Source: Kalymmatonema hyalinum WJT4-NPBG1
GTDB lineage: Bacteria > Cyanobacteriota > Cyanobacteriia > Cyanobacteriales > Nostocaceae
Length of the DNA: 64,000 nt
NCBI GenBank assembly: GCA_019359075.1
Contig: JAHHIB010000001.1
Location: forward strand, 62,001 to 126,000
Direction of reading: 5' to 3'
The position numbers and the translations under genes are program-made. Shown here piece after piece: positions 54,379 to 63,576 of the stretch. A model generated the notes under the pieces. That model was not told the origin of the DNA, searched no databases, and worked only from the letters and a program-made list of their open reading frames with translations. Numbering within the stretch: position 1 is the stretch's first letter; each line of letters opens with the position of its first letter.

Positions 54379-55962
54379 AAAACGCGCCAATTCCTCACCC
54401 GTCTTTGCATCATGGGCGTGAACGGTGCAAACCAGACAAGAATCAAACGATCGCGCTACATGACCCACTTCCACTGGATCGGTTGAGTCGTAAATAGGTG
54501 TCCCAACTAAAGCTTCCTCAATCGGTCCACGTATTCCTTCAGCGTCACGCGGTCCAATATTCCAGGTACTGGGAGCCATAATCTGGTAATTTTTAATCTT
54601 ACCACCTTCAATCTCCAACCAGTGACACAGGGAACCCCGCGATGCTTCGGTTGCACCCCAACCGCGTCCATCTTTTTCTTTGGGTTTGATATACCAGGGG
54701 TCATTCAGGTGGAATTCGCGCAAGCAGCGTTCGGCTTGACGATATAACTTGACAATTTCGTGAACTCGTGCTAATTGTCGCAGATGGATACTTGCCCCAC
54801 CCATTTGCCTGAAGGCATCGAGGATAAACCCGTCGAAGTGTTGCCAAGATTCTCCATGTTTACCACCCGCCACTAACTGACGTGCGAGTGGTCCTGCTTC
54901 TAAGCGTCCGTAGTCTTTGTGTCGCACTGCTGTTGACCAAGAATACGCCCCCTTGAAGTCTTTGGCATTGTTCTGGGCTGGTTTTGTTGTGCGATCGTAC
55001 GGGTGAATGTCCTCTGTCAGTTCCTCATACCAGGAGTGAGTTGTATTTTCGCGGACGAAGCTTTGATCCATGAGAGTATGAGTGTCGGTGAAACTGTCGT
55101 AGACTCCACTCTTCATAATCAAGGCAGAATTGCGCCCTTCAATTGTCGGCTTTTGGTATTTTGCTTCATGAGGTAAATATCCCCAACTGACATATTTACC
55201 TACACCAGCACCATATTTATCCAAACCAATATCTAAACCCATGCGCCAATAAAAACCTAAATCAGAATTGGCATGGCTTGGGTTTTCGTCCAACCATACC
55301 ATAAAGTCTTCATAAGTTTTGATTTCTTCGTAGCGTTCTAAAGAACAACCCAACCACACGGGTTCTAACCAATTGGTGCGGAAGTATTCCAGAATCGACC
55401 AAGCGCGAGTCACGTCTGTTAAGGTGGGGGAACACATCACGCCACCAGGAACCATGTAGCTAGAATGGGGCCATTGACCGCCAAATAAGGCGTAAATTTC
55501 TACTGGTTTGGCAGAAATTGTGATGCCAAGTTCGTAAGATTTACCAGTAAAGGCAGCAAAGCGTCTGCATGCTTCTTGGTAAAAAGGGCTGTACCGATAC
55601 TTTTTATTGGTCAAATCAATCGCATATAAACCGTAAAAGTAGCGGGGTATGCTTTGAATTGACTCGACAATTTGACCTAAGTTTCTTGCCAAAATCGCAT
55701 TGCGCGGAACTTCTGTTCCCCAAGCGGTATCTAATGCCCAAGCTGCACTGGTGAGATGAGAAGCACCGCAAATACCGCAGACGCGAGGTGTGACAATTAA
55801 TCCTGCTTGGGGGTCTTTACCGCGCAGGATCACTTCAAATCCTCGGAAGAGTTCGGCATGTGTCCAAGCATTTACGACTTGCCCATCTTCTATGTCCACT
55901 CGGACATCTAAATCGCCCTCGACTCTGCCTAGGGGCGATATGTCTAATGTTTGAATTCCCAT
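54367..55962 (-). CDS. hupL: Uptake [NiFe] hydrogenase large subunit
   Basis: The 531-residue catalytic subunit that carries the NiFe(CN)2CO centre and oxidises H2 from nitrogenase. The N-terminal nickel motif is RVCGICGASH, and the C-terminal one is DSCLVCTVH, after which HupW would cut off the tail AHDAKTGEELARFRTA. ATG 55962 (MGIQTLDISPLGRVEGDLDV) matches the usual start; the frame runs further upstream to 56049 into the intergenic repeat. The gene is continuous: there is no interrupting excision element such as the one in Nostoc PCC 7120. It is the second gene of hupSL. Confidence 0.96.
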   Translation of the reverse strand: MGIQTLDISPLGRVEGDLDVRVDIEDGQVVNAWTHAELFRGFEVILRGKDPQAGLIVTPRVCGICGASHLTSAAWALDTAWGTEVPRNAILARNLGQIVESIQSIPRYFYGLYAIDLTNKKYRYSPFYQEACRRFAAFTGKSYELGITISAKPVEIYALFGGQWPHSSYMVPGGVMCSPTLTDVTRAWSILEYFRTNWLEPVWLGCSLERYEEIKTYEDFMVWLDENPSHANSDLGFYWRMGLDIGLDKYGAGVGKYVSWGYLPHEAKYQKPTIEGRNSALIMKSGVYDSFTDTHTLMDQSFVRENTTHSWYEELTEDIHPYDRTTKPAQNNAKDFKGAYSWSTAVRHKDYGRLEAGPLARQLVAGGKHGESWQHFDGFILDAFRQMGGASIHLRQLARVHEIVKLYRQAERCLREFHLNDPWYIKPKEKDGRGWGATEASRGSLCHWLEIEGGKIKNYQIMAPSTWNIGPRDAEGIRGPIEEALVGTPIYDSTDPVEVGHVARSFDSCLVCTVHAHDAKTGEELARFRTA

Positions 55963-56043
55963 TTGTCCTTTGTCCTGTATCATTCGTCCTTGTTCATTTG
56001 CGACTATTGATTTGTTGCAAAAATCCGGTTTCAGGATGTTTGG

Positions 56044-56109
56044 AACCACAGATGCACACAGATGGACACAGATGATTTATCTGTGTAAATCTCGTGTCCA
56101 TCTGTGGTT
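56044..56109 (-). promoter_or_regulatory. Nested hairpin between hupS and hupL
   Basis: AACCACAGATG (56044-56054) pairs perfectly with CATCTGTGGTT (56099-56109), and inside it ACACAGAT (56066-56073) pairs with ATCTGTGT (56079-56086). Stem-loops between hupS and hupL are known from other heterocystous cyanobacteria and have been linked to transcript stability or unequal subunit levels. The words are also those of a dispersed repeat (see 7995-8010). Confidence 0.7.
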
Positions 56110-56150
56110 TTATTTTCAAGAAATTGACATTTTTATCGGAGGTCTGATGA

Positions 56151-57113
56151 CTAAACTGTGAAAAAGTCGTCTTCTGCCCACTCGGGCATTGTGTCTTTTG
56201 CCACGATGGAGGCTAGGGCATAGTCTTTTTTGTTCACTCCTGCGGGCAAGTCTTTGGGAACTCCCATGACGGTTTGTGTTTTAAATACGGTTCCTGGTTT
56301 GAGGTCGTAAAAGGGGAATTCGGGTTCGGTGCAACCTAAACAAGGCATTCCCGCGCGGGTTTTGGAGGAGACGCGATTCCACAAAATGCGGTTGCAGGAA
56401 GAACGAGTCATTGGTCCACGACAACCTAAGTCGTAGAACAAGCATCCTTTACGTTGACCAAATTCGGTGGTTGATGCTTTGTAGGCAAAGTGGATGTTAC
56501 GGGTGCAACCTGTTTGGGTATAGGTGTTGAAGAAGGTTTGTGGACGATGCAGTTCATCAAGAACAATATCGCCTATTCGACCGGTGGCGATCGCCACTAA
56601 TATTTGGCTAATCCAGTCCGGGTGCGAAGGACATCCAGGAATGTTGATCACGGGTAATCCGGATTTTGACCGGAATTCTTTGCCTAAAAAGCCCCCTTCT
56701 TTGCGTTTGAGAAATTGCAATCCCTCAGATTCGCTAGGGTTGGGTGCCATTGCGGGAATTCCTCCCCAGGTAGCACAGTCTCCCACGGCGACGACATAGT
56801 TGGCAACTTGGGATAAGTCGTTTAACCAGTCTTTCATCGGGCGATCGGCAAAACGGTTCCATTCTCCAGTGCCATTGGGCGCGTTGATCACGCTGCCTTC
56901 AAATACCAGGATATCCAAGGGTATTTTGCCCATAAGACATTCCCACAGCATCGTCTGCAAATTTGCACCTAGTTCCAACCCTAGGGATGGATGCCAAAGG
57001 ACGTTAATGCCAAAGTCAGTGACCAAATCACAAACGGTGGGTTCTTCAGCGTTAAGAAATGACATGGTGTTGCCTGAACATGCACCACCTTGCAGCCATA
57101 GTAAGTTCGTCAT
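56151..57113 (-). CDS. hupS: Uptake [NiFe] hydrogenase small subunit
   Basis: The 320-residue iron-sulfur subunit that relays electrons from HupL to the respiratory or photosynthetic chain. N-terminal cluster ligands lie in WLQGGACSGNTMSFL, VGDCATWGGIPAMAPNPSES and INIPGCPSHPDWISQ; later clusters use GCTRNIHFAYK, CLFYDLGCRGPMTRSSCNRI and MPCLGCTEPEFPF. As in other cyanobacteria there is no twin-arginine signal peptide and no C-terminal membrane helix. It starts at ATG 57113 and leads the hupSL operon, 188 bases before hupL. Confidence 0.96.
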   Translation of the reverse strand: MTNLLWLQGGACSGNTMSFLNAEEPTVCDLVTDFGINVLWHPSLGLELGANLQTMLWECLMGKIPLDILVFEGSVINAPNGTGEWNRFADRPMKDWLNDLSQVANYVVAVGDCATWGGIPAMAPNPSESEGLQFLKRKEGGFLGKEFRSKSGLPVINIPGCPSHPDWISQILVAIATGRIGDIVLDELHRPQTFFNTYTQTGCTRNIHFAYKASTTEFGQRKGCLFYDLGCRGPMTRSSCNRILWNRVSSKTRAGMPCLGCTEPEFPFYDLKPGTVFKTQTVMGVPKDLPAGVNKKDYALASIVAKDTMPEWAEDDFFTV

Positions 57114-57912
57114 CAGCTATCTTGATTTCTATTGTTTACCCTGCATGATTCAGGTGACGTTGTTTGTAGCGTCTCACCTGTTTTTTTCCCTTTATTTCTA
57201 ATATCATGTATTTTTTGATTCAATTGTTTATTTCTTACATAAAACTTTATCTTGTTTGAATTTGAATATATTCTAAATTTTCCGAAACAGTTATCCACTA
57301 ACATTCTCGTTGAGGAAGCAGAGTTACTATATTAACAGTACGACGTTAATAAAAAGATAAGTGACGTCTCTATATTTTTTTTCGATTAGCTATGACATAA
57401 AATCAAGGCTTGCTTGAAAAATATACTGTTTAAAGACAAGAAAAATAAAAATATATTTTTATGAAAATCTCTTAGATAAAAGTTCACATAAACATTCTAT
57501 TTATTTCTCATCAAATGTTTTATATTAAAAGAAAATAGACTTAATGAATTCAAGGAGTATTCATTAGACTTCTAGCAAAAAGACTAAGCGTTTAAAACCG
57601 CTGTACCCCCTTTGATCCATAAGCCTCTCACCCAAAGCGAACTCAATCGCCTAATTTTGCAAAGAGGCGATTAACCGGAGTTGAGTGATCATCTGCGTAA
57701 ACAAGCTTGGTTGGTACAGCCTAAAGACGCCGTGTTCGTAGCGTCTTTAGGGTATGCAGGCTTGAAAGACTCAATAGACATTTTGCAAAAGTCATCTATC
57801 GACTGTGAATTAAGAATTTCTCCGATGTTCTGCGTTGTGTGTTCTCCCCTTACAAGCAATCTATTTTTGCCTGCATATTTGATTTTCTCCAACCTGCTTT
57901 AGGAAGGTAGTA
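57114..57912. other. hupS upstream region and divergent promoter area
   Basis: About 800 AT-rich bases between divergent hupS and the TPR gene. It contains ATTAAC-AGTACGAC-GTTAAT (57331-57350), a possible binding site, and CTAAAGACGC-CGTGTTCGTA-GCGTCTTTAG (57721-57750), a perfect 10-bp hairpin. I looked for the NtcA form GTA-N8-TAC and saw no convincing copy. A 73-codon frame across 57681-57902 runs through the hairpin and has no ribosome site, so it is not called. Confidence 0.5.
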
Positions 57913-58884
57913 ATGACTCCCAGCATGACAGATTCAGCAGTGAAGGCGGCAATGGCTGTCATTGCTTCGTCTTCAGCAACGACACAAGAAAAAATTGAGA
58001 TGCTGATTGAAATGGCGCAGGGCTTTCAAAAAAAGCCAAAAACTGCCCAAGATTTATGGAATGCAGTTTCACTGTGTCATCAAGCGCATGAATTGTGCGC
58101 TGAGGATAATCTGCTGTGGAAAGCTAGGGCAAAGGCAGGAATGGCAACTGCCCTAAAGGCAATTCCTGATGTTGGGGAACAACTGTTGTTAGAAGCGAAA
58201 CAACGATTAGAAGAAGCCCTACCTATTTTGCTGGAGTTTGCCCCGCAAGAGGAAGTAGCGGAAGCCCAAATGAATTTAGGGTTAGTGTTGCAATCGCTTG
58301 TACCATTCAATTTAGCGCGGATGACCGATAGCATCCAAGCTTATCAGAAGGCTTTGCAGGTGTTTACCTGGCAGAAGTACCCGCAGGAATATGCGATTTT
58401 ACACAATAATATTGCAATTGCTTACCTTTCCATGCCCCTGACATCAGAAAAAGAATCGTTGCGTCAAGGGTTAGCAGTGCAGACATTTGAGGAGGCACTG
58501 AAGCATATTCGGTTAATAAACCATCCAAGGGAATATGCGATGTTGCAAAATAACTTGGGTAACGCTTTGCAATATTTACCGAGTTCGCATCCTTTGGAGA
58601 ATATTTTGCGGGCGATCGCTGCTTATGACGAGGCGTTAAAAGTGCGTGATCCTAAAGACACACCCTTGGAATACGCCAACACCATTTCTAATAAAGCCAA
58701 CGCCTTATTCAACTTACCAGATAACCCGGAAAAACCAGAAGCCGGGAATCTCAAAAATATGCGGCAAGCGCGTACCTATTATCAAGAAGCTTGGGAAATT
58801 TTCACTCAACATGGACAAATAGAACAAGCGGAAGTTGTACTACAGATGCTGCAAGAAGTTGAGACAGAAATCGGCAATAGTTAG
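57913..58884 (+). CDS. TPR-repeat protein of the extended hyp cluster
   Basis: A 323-residue soluble helical protein with TPR-like units (YAILHNNIAIAYLSMPLTSE, YAMLQNNLGNALQYLPSSHP, YANTISNKANALFNLPDNPE). It heads a run of plus-strand genes leading to hypF and hypC. Comparable TPR genes stand upstream of the hyp genes in Nostoc PCC 7120 (remembered: asr0689-alr0693 group), where they are co-transcribed with hyp and suspected to help form or protect the small subunit. Start ATG 57913, preceded by AGGAAGG. Its own role is unproven. Confidence 0.8.
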   Translation: MTPSMTDSAVKAAMAVIASSSATTQEKIEMLIEMAQGFQKKPKTAQDLWNAVSLCHQAHELCAEDNLLWKARAKAGMATALKAIPDVGEQLLLEAKQRLEEALPILLEFAPQEEVAEAQMNLGLVLQSLVPFNLARMTDSIQAYQKALQVFTWQKYPQEYAILHNNIAIAYLSMPLTSEKESLRQGLAVQTFEEALKHIRLINHPREYAMLQNNLGNALQYLPSSHPLENILRAIAAYDEALKVRDPKDTPLEYANTISNKANALFNLPDNPEKPEAGNLKNMRQARTYYQEAWEIFTQHGQIEQAEVVLQMLQEVETEIGNS

Positions 58885-58962
58885 TGCTTATTGTGTAGAG
58901 ACGCTTTCATGAGAGTGCGTCTGTACAACCAACAACTAACAATTTCTATTCAGGAGATGAGA

Positions 58963-59229
58963 ATGACAGATATTCTGACAAATCAGACTTTGAGAGATTT
59001 CCTCACAAGCTTAACAGCTGGCGATTTGAATCTCATGACAGGATTTGTGTGGTTTTTAGTAGCAACAGCTTTATCTATACTTGGCGGTGCTATTGGCGGG
59101 ATGATTTTAGCGGGGAAAGATTTAGGCTATCAGTTAGCGGCACTGCTAGGCGGATTTTTTGGTCCGGCTGGCGTGATTCCTGGAATTACCTTAGGACTCA
59201 TACTGCTGAATGCCTTGAGAAATTTTTAG
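58963..59229 (+). CDS. Small membrane protein of the extended hyp cluster
   Basis: An 88-residue protein with two or three hydrophobic helices (GFVWFLVATALSILGGAIGG, AALLGGFFGPAGVIPGITLG) rich in Gly. ATG 58963 has AGGAG six bases upstream, which decides the start; the frame is open further upstream. It lies 78 bases after the TPR gene and its stop overlaps the ribosome site of the next small gene. It is probably the counterpart of the small membrane genes before hyp in Nostoc. Function unknown. Confidence 0.75.
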   Translation: MTDILTNQTLRDFLTSLTAGDLNLMTGFVWFLVATALSILGGAIGGMILAGKDLGYQLAALLGGFFGPAGVIPGITLGLILLNALRNF

Positions 59230-59237
59230 GAGGAATC

Positions 59238-59462
59238 ATGTTAGAGATAGGATGGTTTAGCGCTAGGTTATTTTTTAAGGGAAAGCTACTGCGCGATCCC
59301 ATGCAATTTGTCAAGCAAACTGCAATTGGTATTGGCGTAAGTGCGCTACTGTTGTTCTTACTTGCACAAGCTAAAGTTAGCCTTTGGATACCAGTTGTAG
59401 TCTCTAGCTTTTTGACTGGTATACTTATGCCATTTCTACATAAAGATATCAAATTAAAGTAA
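59238..59462 (+). CDS. Second small membrane protein of the extended hyp cluster
   Basis: A 74-residue protein with an amphipathic start (MLEIGWFSARLFFKGKLLRD) and two membrane helices (QTAIGIGVSALLLFLLAQAK, LWIPVVVSSFLTGILMPF). AGGAGG begins at the last base of the preceding stop and lies four to five bases before ATG 59238, so it is translationally coupled with the previous gene. Function unknown; the coupling suggests the two form one small complex. Confidence 0.75.
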   Translation: MLEIGWFSARLFFKGKLLRDPMQFVKQTAIGIGVSALLLFLLAQAKVSLWIPVVVSSFLTGILMPFLHKDIKLK

Positions 59463-59632
59463 GTTTTTAGTTTGATGAGTCTCGAAAACAATCAGACTAA
59501 AAGCTAGAACTTGTTTTCACAAGTTAACTGAATACCTCAAATAGAATTTCCGTTAGTTTCAACTAACTTGAGCTTTTTGCCCCAAATTGATTTGAGGGTA
59601 AAAAAGCCGCATTTTTTATTCCCAATCGACCG

Positions 59633-60871
59633 ATGAGCACAGGAACTGAAATGACTCTTACACCAATAGATAAAACAGAAGCGGCAAAAGTTCCCCAACT
59701 TTTCCCTCTTTTTCCTCAAAGTGTGGAAGTCATTTTAGGAAAGACTCTTGAAATCGGTCAATTAGTCATGCCTGTAGCACCCAGCAACAGAGAAATGTTT
59801 GGTCCTCGCGGTGCCTGCTTGATATCAGAAAATGGACCTTTGTGGGTATCAGATACAGGACATCATCGTTTATTAGGATGGCGGAATTTACCCACTCAAG
59901 ATAGTCAACCTGCTGATTGGGTGATTGGACAACCTGACTTTAATGATGAAGGACAAAATGCCAAAGGCAACGCTGGAAGAGCAACACTCAGTGTACCAAC
60001 TGGAATTTGTGCTTGTGGTGAAGGTTTAGCAGTTGCAGACGCTTGGAATCATCGCGTTTTGATTTGGAAAAAACTGCCAGAAGACAACAATGTTCCAGCG
60101 GATTTAGTATTAGGTCAATCCCATTTCACTGATAATGAACCAAACCGAGGAACCCAAGAAGCAAAAGCCAACACTTTGAACTGGTGTTATGGAGTTTTCT
60201 ATCATCAAGGAAAGCTATTTGTTGCTGATACAGGAAATCGGCGGGTCTTAATTTGGCATCAATTACCTGAAGAAAATGGCCAACCAGCAGATTTAGTCTT
60301 AGGACAACCAGATATGATATCCCGTGATGAAAATGGCGGCGGTACTCCCTCAGCATCAAGTATGCGTTGGTGCCATGACATTACGGTTTGGGGAGAAAAT
60401 TTAGTTGTCACGGATGCGGGGAATAACCGCGTGATGATTTGGCAGGGCATACCAACAGAAAATAATGCTCCTTGTGCAGTGGTGTTAGGACAAAAGACTT
60501 TTGATTCAGTTGAAATCAATCAAGGAGTTTATTTCCCCAGCGCCAACAGTTTGAGTATGCCTTACGGTGTAGCTGCTGCTGGTGAGTGGCTATTCGTTGC
60601 AGATACAGCTAATTCTAGAGTTTTAGGCTGGAGAAAGCCACAATCAATTCTGTCTTTGCAAGGTGCAGAAAGTCATGCACTTGCTGGACAAATAAACTTT
60701 GAAAGTAAAGGCGAAAATCGCGATTTTGGACTTCCAAAACGAGATAGTTTGAATTGGTCTTACGGAATAAAAGTATGTGGAAATACTGCGGTCATAGCTG
60801 ACTCTGGAAATAACAGAGTTTTACTTTGGAAAATAACTAATAACTCAGAATCCCACAGTAGGAACACATAA
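59633..60871 (+). CDS. NHL-repeat protein of the extended hyp cluster
   Basis: A 412-residue protein built of five or six NHL beta-propeller repeats, each with a NRVLIW/HRLLGW core (VSDTGHHRLLGWRNLP, VADAWNHRVLIWKKLP, VADTGNRRVLIWHQLP, VTDAGNNRVMIWQGIP, VADTANSRVLGWRKP, IADSGNNRVLLWKI) alternating with ADLVLGQPD-type strands. No signal peptide. NHL propellers bind proteins. A similar gene precedes hypF in Nostoc (remembered as alr0693), so a role in hydrogenase maturation is plausible. ATG 59633 or the next Met (59651) may be the start. Confidence 0.82.
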   Translation: MSTGTEMTLTPIDKTEAAKVPQLFPLFPQSVEVILGKTLEIGQLVMPVAPSNREMFGPRGACLISENGPLWVSDTGHHRLLGWRNLPTQDSQPADWVIGQPDFNDEGQNAKGNAGRATLSVPTGICACGEGLAVADAWNHRVLIWKKLPEDNNVPADLVLGQSHFTDNEPNRGTQEAKANTLNWCYGVFYHQGKLFVADTGNRRVLIWHQLPEENGQPADLVLGQPDMISRDENGGGTPSASSMRWCHDITVWGENLVVTDAGNNRVMIWQGIPTENNAPCAVVLGQKTFDSVEINQGVYFPSANSLSMPYGVAAAGEWLFVADTANSRVLGWRKPQSILSLQGAESHALAGQINFESKGENRDFGLPKRDSLNWSYGIKVCGNTAVIADSGNNRVLLWKITNNSESHSRNT

Positions 60872-60897
60872 GAAGAGGTTCTGTGTGACTGAGTGGC

Positions 60898-60985
60898 AAG
60901 TAGTAGGATGGGTTAGCAATAGCGTAACCCATGCTGTTCAAAGGATTGATGCCCTGCGGCTGCGCCTAACACATCCTACGTTTAA
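60898..60985. repeat. Palindromic repeat between the NHL gene and hypF
   Basis: GTAGGATGGGTTAGC ... GCGTAACCCATG and the outer GTAGGATG / CATCCTAC arms (60902-60909, 60972-60979) form a nested palindrome of the 'gggttacgct' kind widespread in cyanobacteria. hypF starts 110 bases later. Confidence 0.65.
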
Positions 60986-61092
60986 TTATGTCTGTTGACT
61001 TAGCTAATTTATCTTTGGAGTCATTCTGTATTCTGCATTCTGAGTTCTGAGTTCTTTGTCTTCTTTGCATCTACGTAATTCGTTAAAATCTT

Positions 61093-63576
61093 ATGTCTAC
61101 TGAAGAAATCAGGGTTCGCGGTACCGTTCAAGGAGTGGGATTCCGTCCCACTGTATATAGGCTTGCAAAAGCATACGGATTGCAAGGCGAAGTTTGTAAT
61201 GACGGTCAAGGTGTCTTAATTCGGGCATCTGGTCGTGAAGAATCTATAGAAGAATTTGTTCAAAAATTACAGAAAGAATGTCCTCCACTGGCGAGAATTG
61301 ATGAAGTAACGCGCAAGCGTTATGAAGGCAAATCAACCTTTGATGATTTTGTCATTTCTCACAGTGTTAGCACCGGGGTAACAACAGAAGTTCCTCCCGA
61401 TGCTGCTACTTGTCCAAAATGTAAAGCGGAAATCTTTGACCCCCTCAGCCGCTGGTATCGTTATCCCTTCACGAACTGTACTCATTGCGGTCCCCGATTA
61501 AGCATCATTCGCGCCATACCGTACGATCGCCGCAACACAAGTATGGCTACTTTTGCCATGTGTACAGAGTGTAGTCGGGAATATAACGATGTCGCAAACC
61601 GACGTTTTCATGCCCAACCCGTAGCGTGTCAGGTTTGCGGTCCTAAAGCTTCGTTAGAACGTTCTGATAGTAAACCAATTACACCTCATATGTTTTCTAT
61701 GCTTGACGATGTTGATGCCGTTTGTACCTTGTTACAAAAAGGCGAGATTGTTGCCATAAAAGGACTAGGTGGATTTCATTTAGCTTGCGACGCCACGCAG
61801 GAAACTGCTGTGCAAAAACTGCGCCACCGTAAGCAGCGCAATCAAAAGCCTTTTGCTTTAATGGCGCGAGACATGGAAGTTATTGAAGAGTACTGCACTC
61901 CCAACGCCAAAGAAAGAGAATTACTGGAAAGTCACGCTGCGCCTATCGTGTTAATCCAGGCAAAAGGGGGAGACGACGACGAAAGGGGAAGTGGAAGGAT
62001 AGGACAGATTGGGAGATGGAACCCCCCTATAGTTCCCCCGCAAACGGAGGGACAAGTGCAAAGCCTCCCCCCTTACGGGGAGGGTTGGGGGAGGGGGTTC
62101 CGACAACAGGGAAAACCATCAATTGCGGCTTCAGTCGCGCCGGGGCAAAACACCTTAGGTTTTATGCTACCTAACACCCCCTTACACCACCTCATTTTGA
62201 GGCGGATGAATCGCCCGATTGTTTTAACAAGTGGCAATCTTTCTGATGAACCGCAATGTCTTGATAACGTCGAAGCGCGTGAAAAGTTAGGAAAGATTGC
62301 TGATTATTTTCTTCTACATGATCGCGACATTGTTAACCGAGTAGATGATTCGGTGGTGCGGGTTGTTGACGATAAAGTGTTAACCATCCGTCGTGCTAGA
62401 GGATACGCACCAGCGTCTATCAATTTACCACCAGGTTTTGAAAGCGTTCCTCAAATTTTAGCAATGGGCAGTGAGTTGAAAAATACTTTTTGTTTATTGC
62501 GAGATGGGAAAGCACTTTTATCTCAGCATCTGGGAGATTTAGAAAATGCAGTTACTTTCAAATCCTATCAGGATACGCTCAATCTATACTTAAATATACT
62601 TGAGCATCAACCAGAAGCCATTGCTGTTGATTTACACCCTGAATATCTGTCAACAAAACTTGGGAAAGAATTAGCAGCCGCAAATAAAGTTAAACTTTAC
62701 CCAATTCAACATCATCACGCCCATATTGCTGCTTGCATGGCAGAAAATGGTTTAGATATTAATTCGTCGCCTGTCTTGGGTATTGCATTAGATGGATTAG
62801 GTTATGGCGAAGATGGAACACTGTGGGGCGGAGAGTTTCTGTTAGCAGATTATCACCATTTTAAGAGACTGGCGACATTTAAGCCAGTGGCAATGATTGG
62901 TGGAAAACAAGTAATGAAAGAACCTTGGCGTAACACTTACGCCCAGTTAATATCTGCCTTTACTTGGGACGAATTAAAACAAAAATACGGAAATTTAGAA
63001 ATTGTAGAATTTCTTGAACAAAAGCCACTGAAACTTTTGAATCAGCTTGTAGAAAAAGGAATTAACTCTCCCCTCACTTCATCAGTAGGACGTTTATTTG
63101 ATGCTGTAGCTGCAGCTATTGGTATTTGCCGAGAAGAATGTAGCTATGAAGGACAAGCAGCAATTGAAATGGAAGCTTTAGCTGATCCCACTATTTTAGA
63201 TAATAAAGAAAATTTAAATTATTATTTTAACTTTGTTGTTTCAGATAGTATTTATCATATAGATTCACGTTCCATGTGGCAAGCTTTGCTAAATGATTTA
63301 CAGCAGCATACTCCTCAATCGGTCATCGCTGCGAAATTTCATACAAGCTTAGCTCATGCCATTGTAGAAATGGTTGATAATCTCCGTCAGAAAAATGACA
63401 TTCATCACGTTGCGCTAACAGGAGGAGTTTTTCAAAATTGTATTCTGTTAGAACAAGTTACCAAACGCTTACAAGCATTGGAAATCAATGTCCTTACTCA
63501 CAGCTTAGTCCCAGCTAATGATGGTAGTTTATCCCTAGGACAAGCTGTTATTGCAGCCGCCCAATTAATGAATTAA
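61093..63576 (+). CDS. hypF: Carbamoyltransferase HypF, hydrogenase maturation
   Basis: An 827-residue HypF, which makes the carbamoyl group that becomes the CN- ligands of the NiFe site. Domains in order: acylphosphatase (VRGTVQGVGFRPTVYRLAKA, R18 and N36), two zinc fingers (C107, C110, C129, C132 and C157, C160, C179, C182), a YrdC domain (EIVAIKGLGGFHLACDATQE) and a Kae1-like domain with HHHAH at 540-544 and VALTGGVFQNCILLEQ. Within the YrdC domain, residues about 290-343 form an extra Gly/Pro/Arg-rich segment encoded by a repeat (61960-62120). Without it the length would be near 775, normal for HypF. The reading frame stays open. Confidence 0.95.
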   Translation: MSTEEIRVRGTVQGVGFRPTVYRLAKAYGLQGEVCNDGQGVLIRASGREESIEEFVQKLQKECPPLARIDEVTRKRYEGKSTFDDFVISHSVSTGVTTEVPPDAATCPKCKAEIFDPLSRWYRYPFTNCTHCGPRLSIIRAIPYDRRNTSMATFAMCTECSREYNDVANRRFHAQPVACQVCGPKASLERSDSKPITPHMFSMLDDVDAVCTLLQKGEIVAIKGLGGFHLACDATQETAVQKLRHRKQRNQKPFALMARDMEVIEEYCTPNAKERELLESHAAPIVLIQAKGGDDDERGSGRIGQIGRWNPPIVPPQTEGQVQSLPPYGEGWGRGFRQQGKPSIAASVAPGQNTLGFMLPNTPLHHLILRRMNRPIVLTSGNLSDEPQCLDNVEAREKLGKIADYFLLHDRDIVNRVDDSVVRVVDDKVLTIRRARGYAPASINLPPGFESVPQILAMGSELKNTFCLLRDGKALLSQHLGDLENAVTFKSYQDTLNLYLNILEHQPEAIAVDLHPEYLSTKLGKELAAANKVKLYPIQHHHAHIAACMAENGLDINSSPVLGIALDGLGYGEDGTLWGGEFLLADYHHFKRLATFKPVAMIGGKQVMKEPWRNTYAQLISAFTWDELKQKYGNLEIVEFLEQKPLKLLNQLVEKGINSPLTSSVGRLFDAVAAAIGICREECSYEGQAAIEMEALADPTILDNKENLNYYFNFVVSDSIYHIDSRSMWQALLNDLQQHTPQSVIAAKFHTSLAHAIVEMVDNLRQKNDIHHVALTGGVFQNCILLEQVTKRLQALEINVLTHSLVPANDGSLSLGQAVIAAAQLMN
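61960..62120. repeat. Dispersed repeat inserted in frame in hypF
   Basis: The segment contains AACCCCCCTATAGTTCCCCC, then GCCTCCCCCCTTACGGGGAG and GGTTGGGGGAGGGGGTTCC. Outer arms GGAACCCCCC and GGGGGGTTCC pair, and inner CTCCCCCC / GGGGAG pair, so it is a nested palindrome of the common cyanobacterial intergenic type. Its length keeps the frame. It encodes residues such as GSGRIGQIGRWNPPIVPPQT. Confidence 0.8.

Noticed and set aside
57114-57600. NtcA binding site upstream of hupS
   Set aside because: No convincing GTA-N8-TAC with a suitable -10 box was found by eye.
57681-57902. 73-codon frame upstream of the TPR gene near hupS
   Set aside because: It runs through a perfect hairpin (57721-57750), starts at TTG and lacks a ribosome site.
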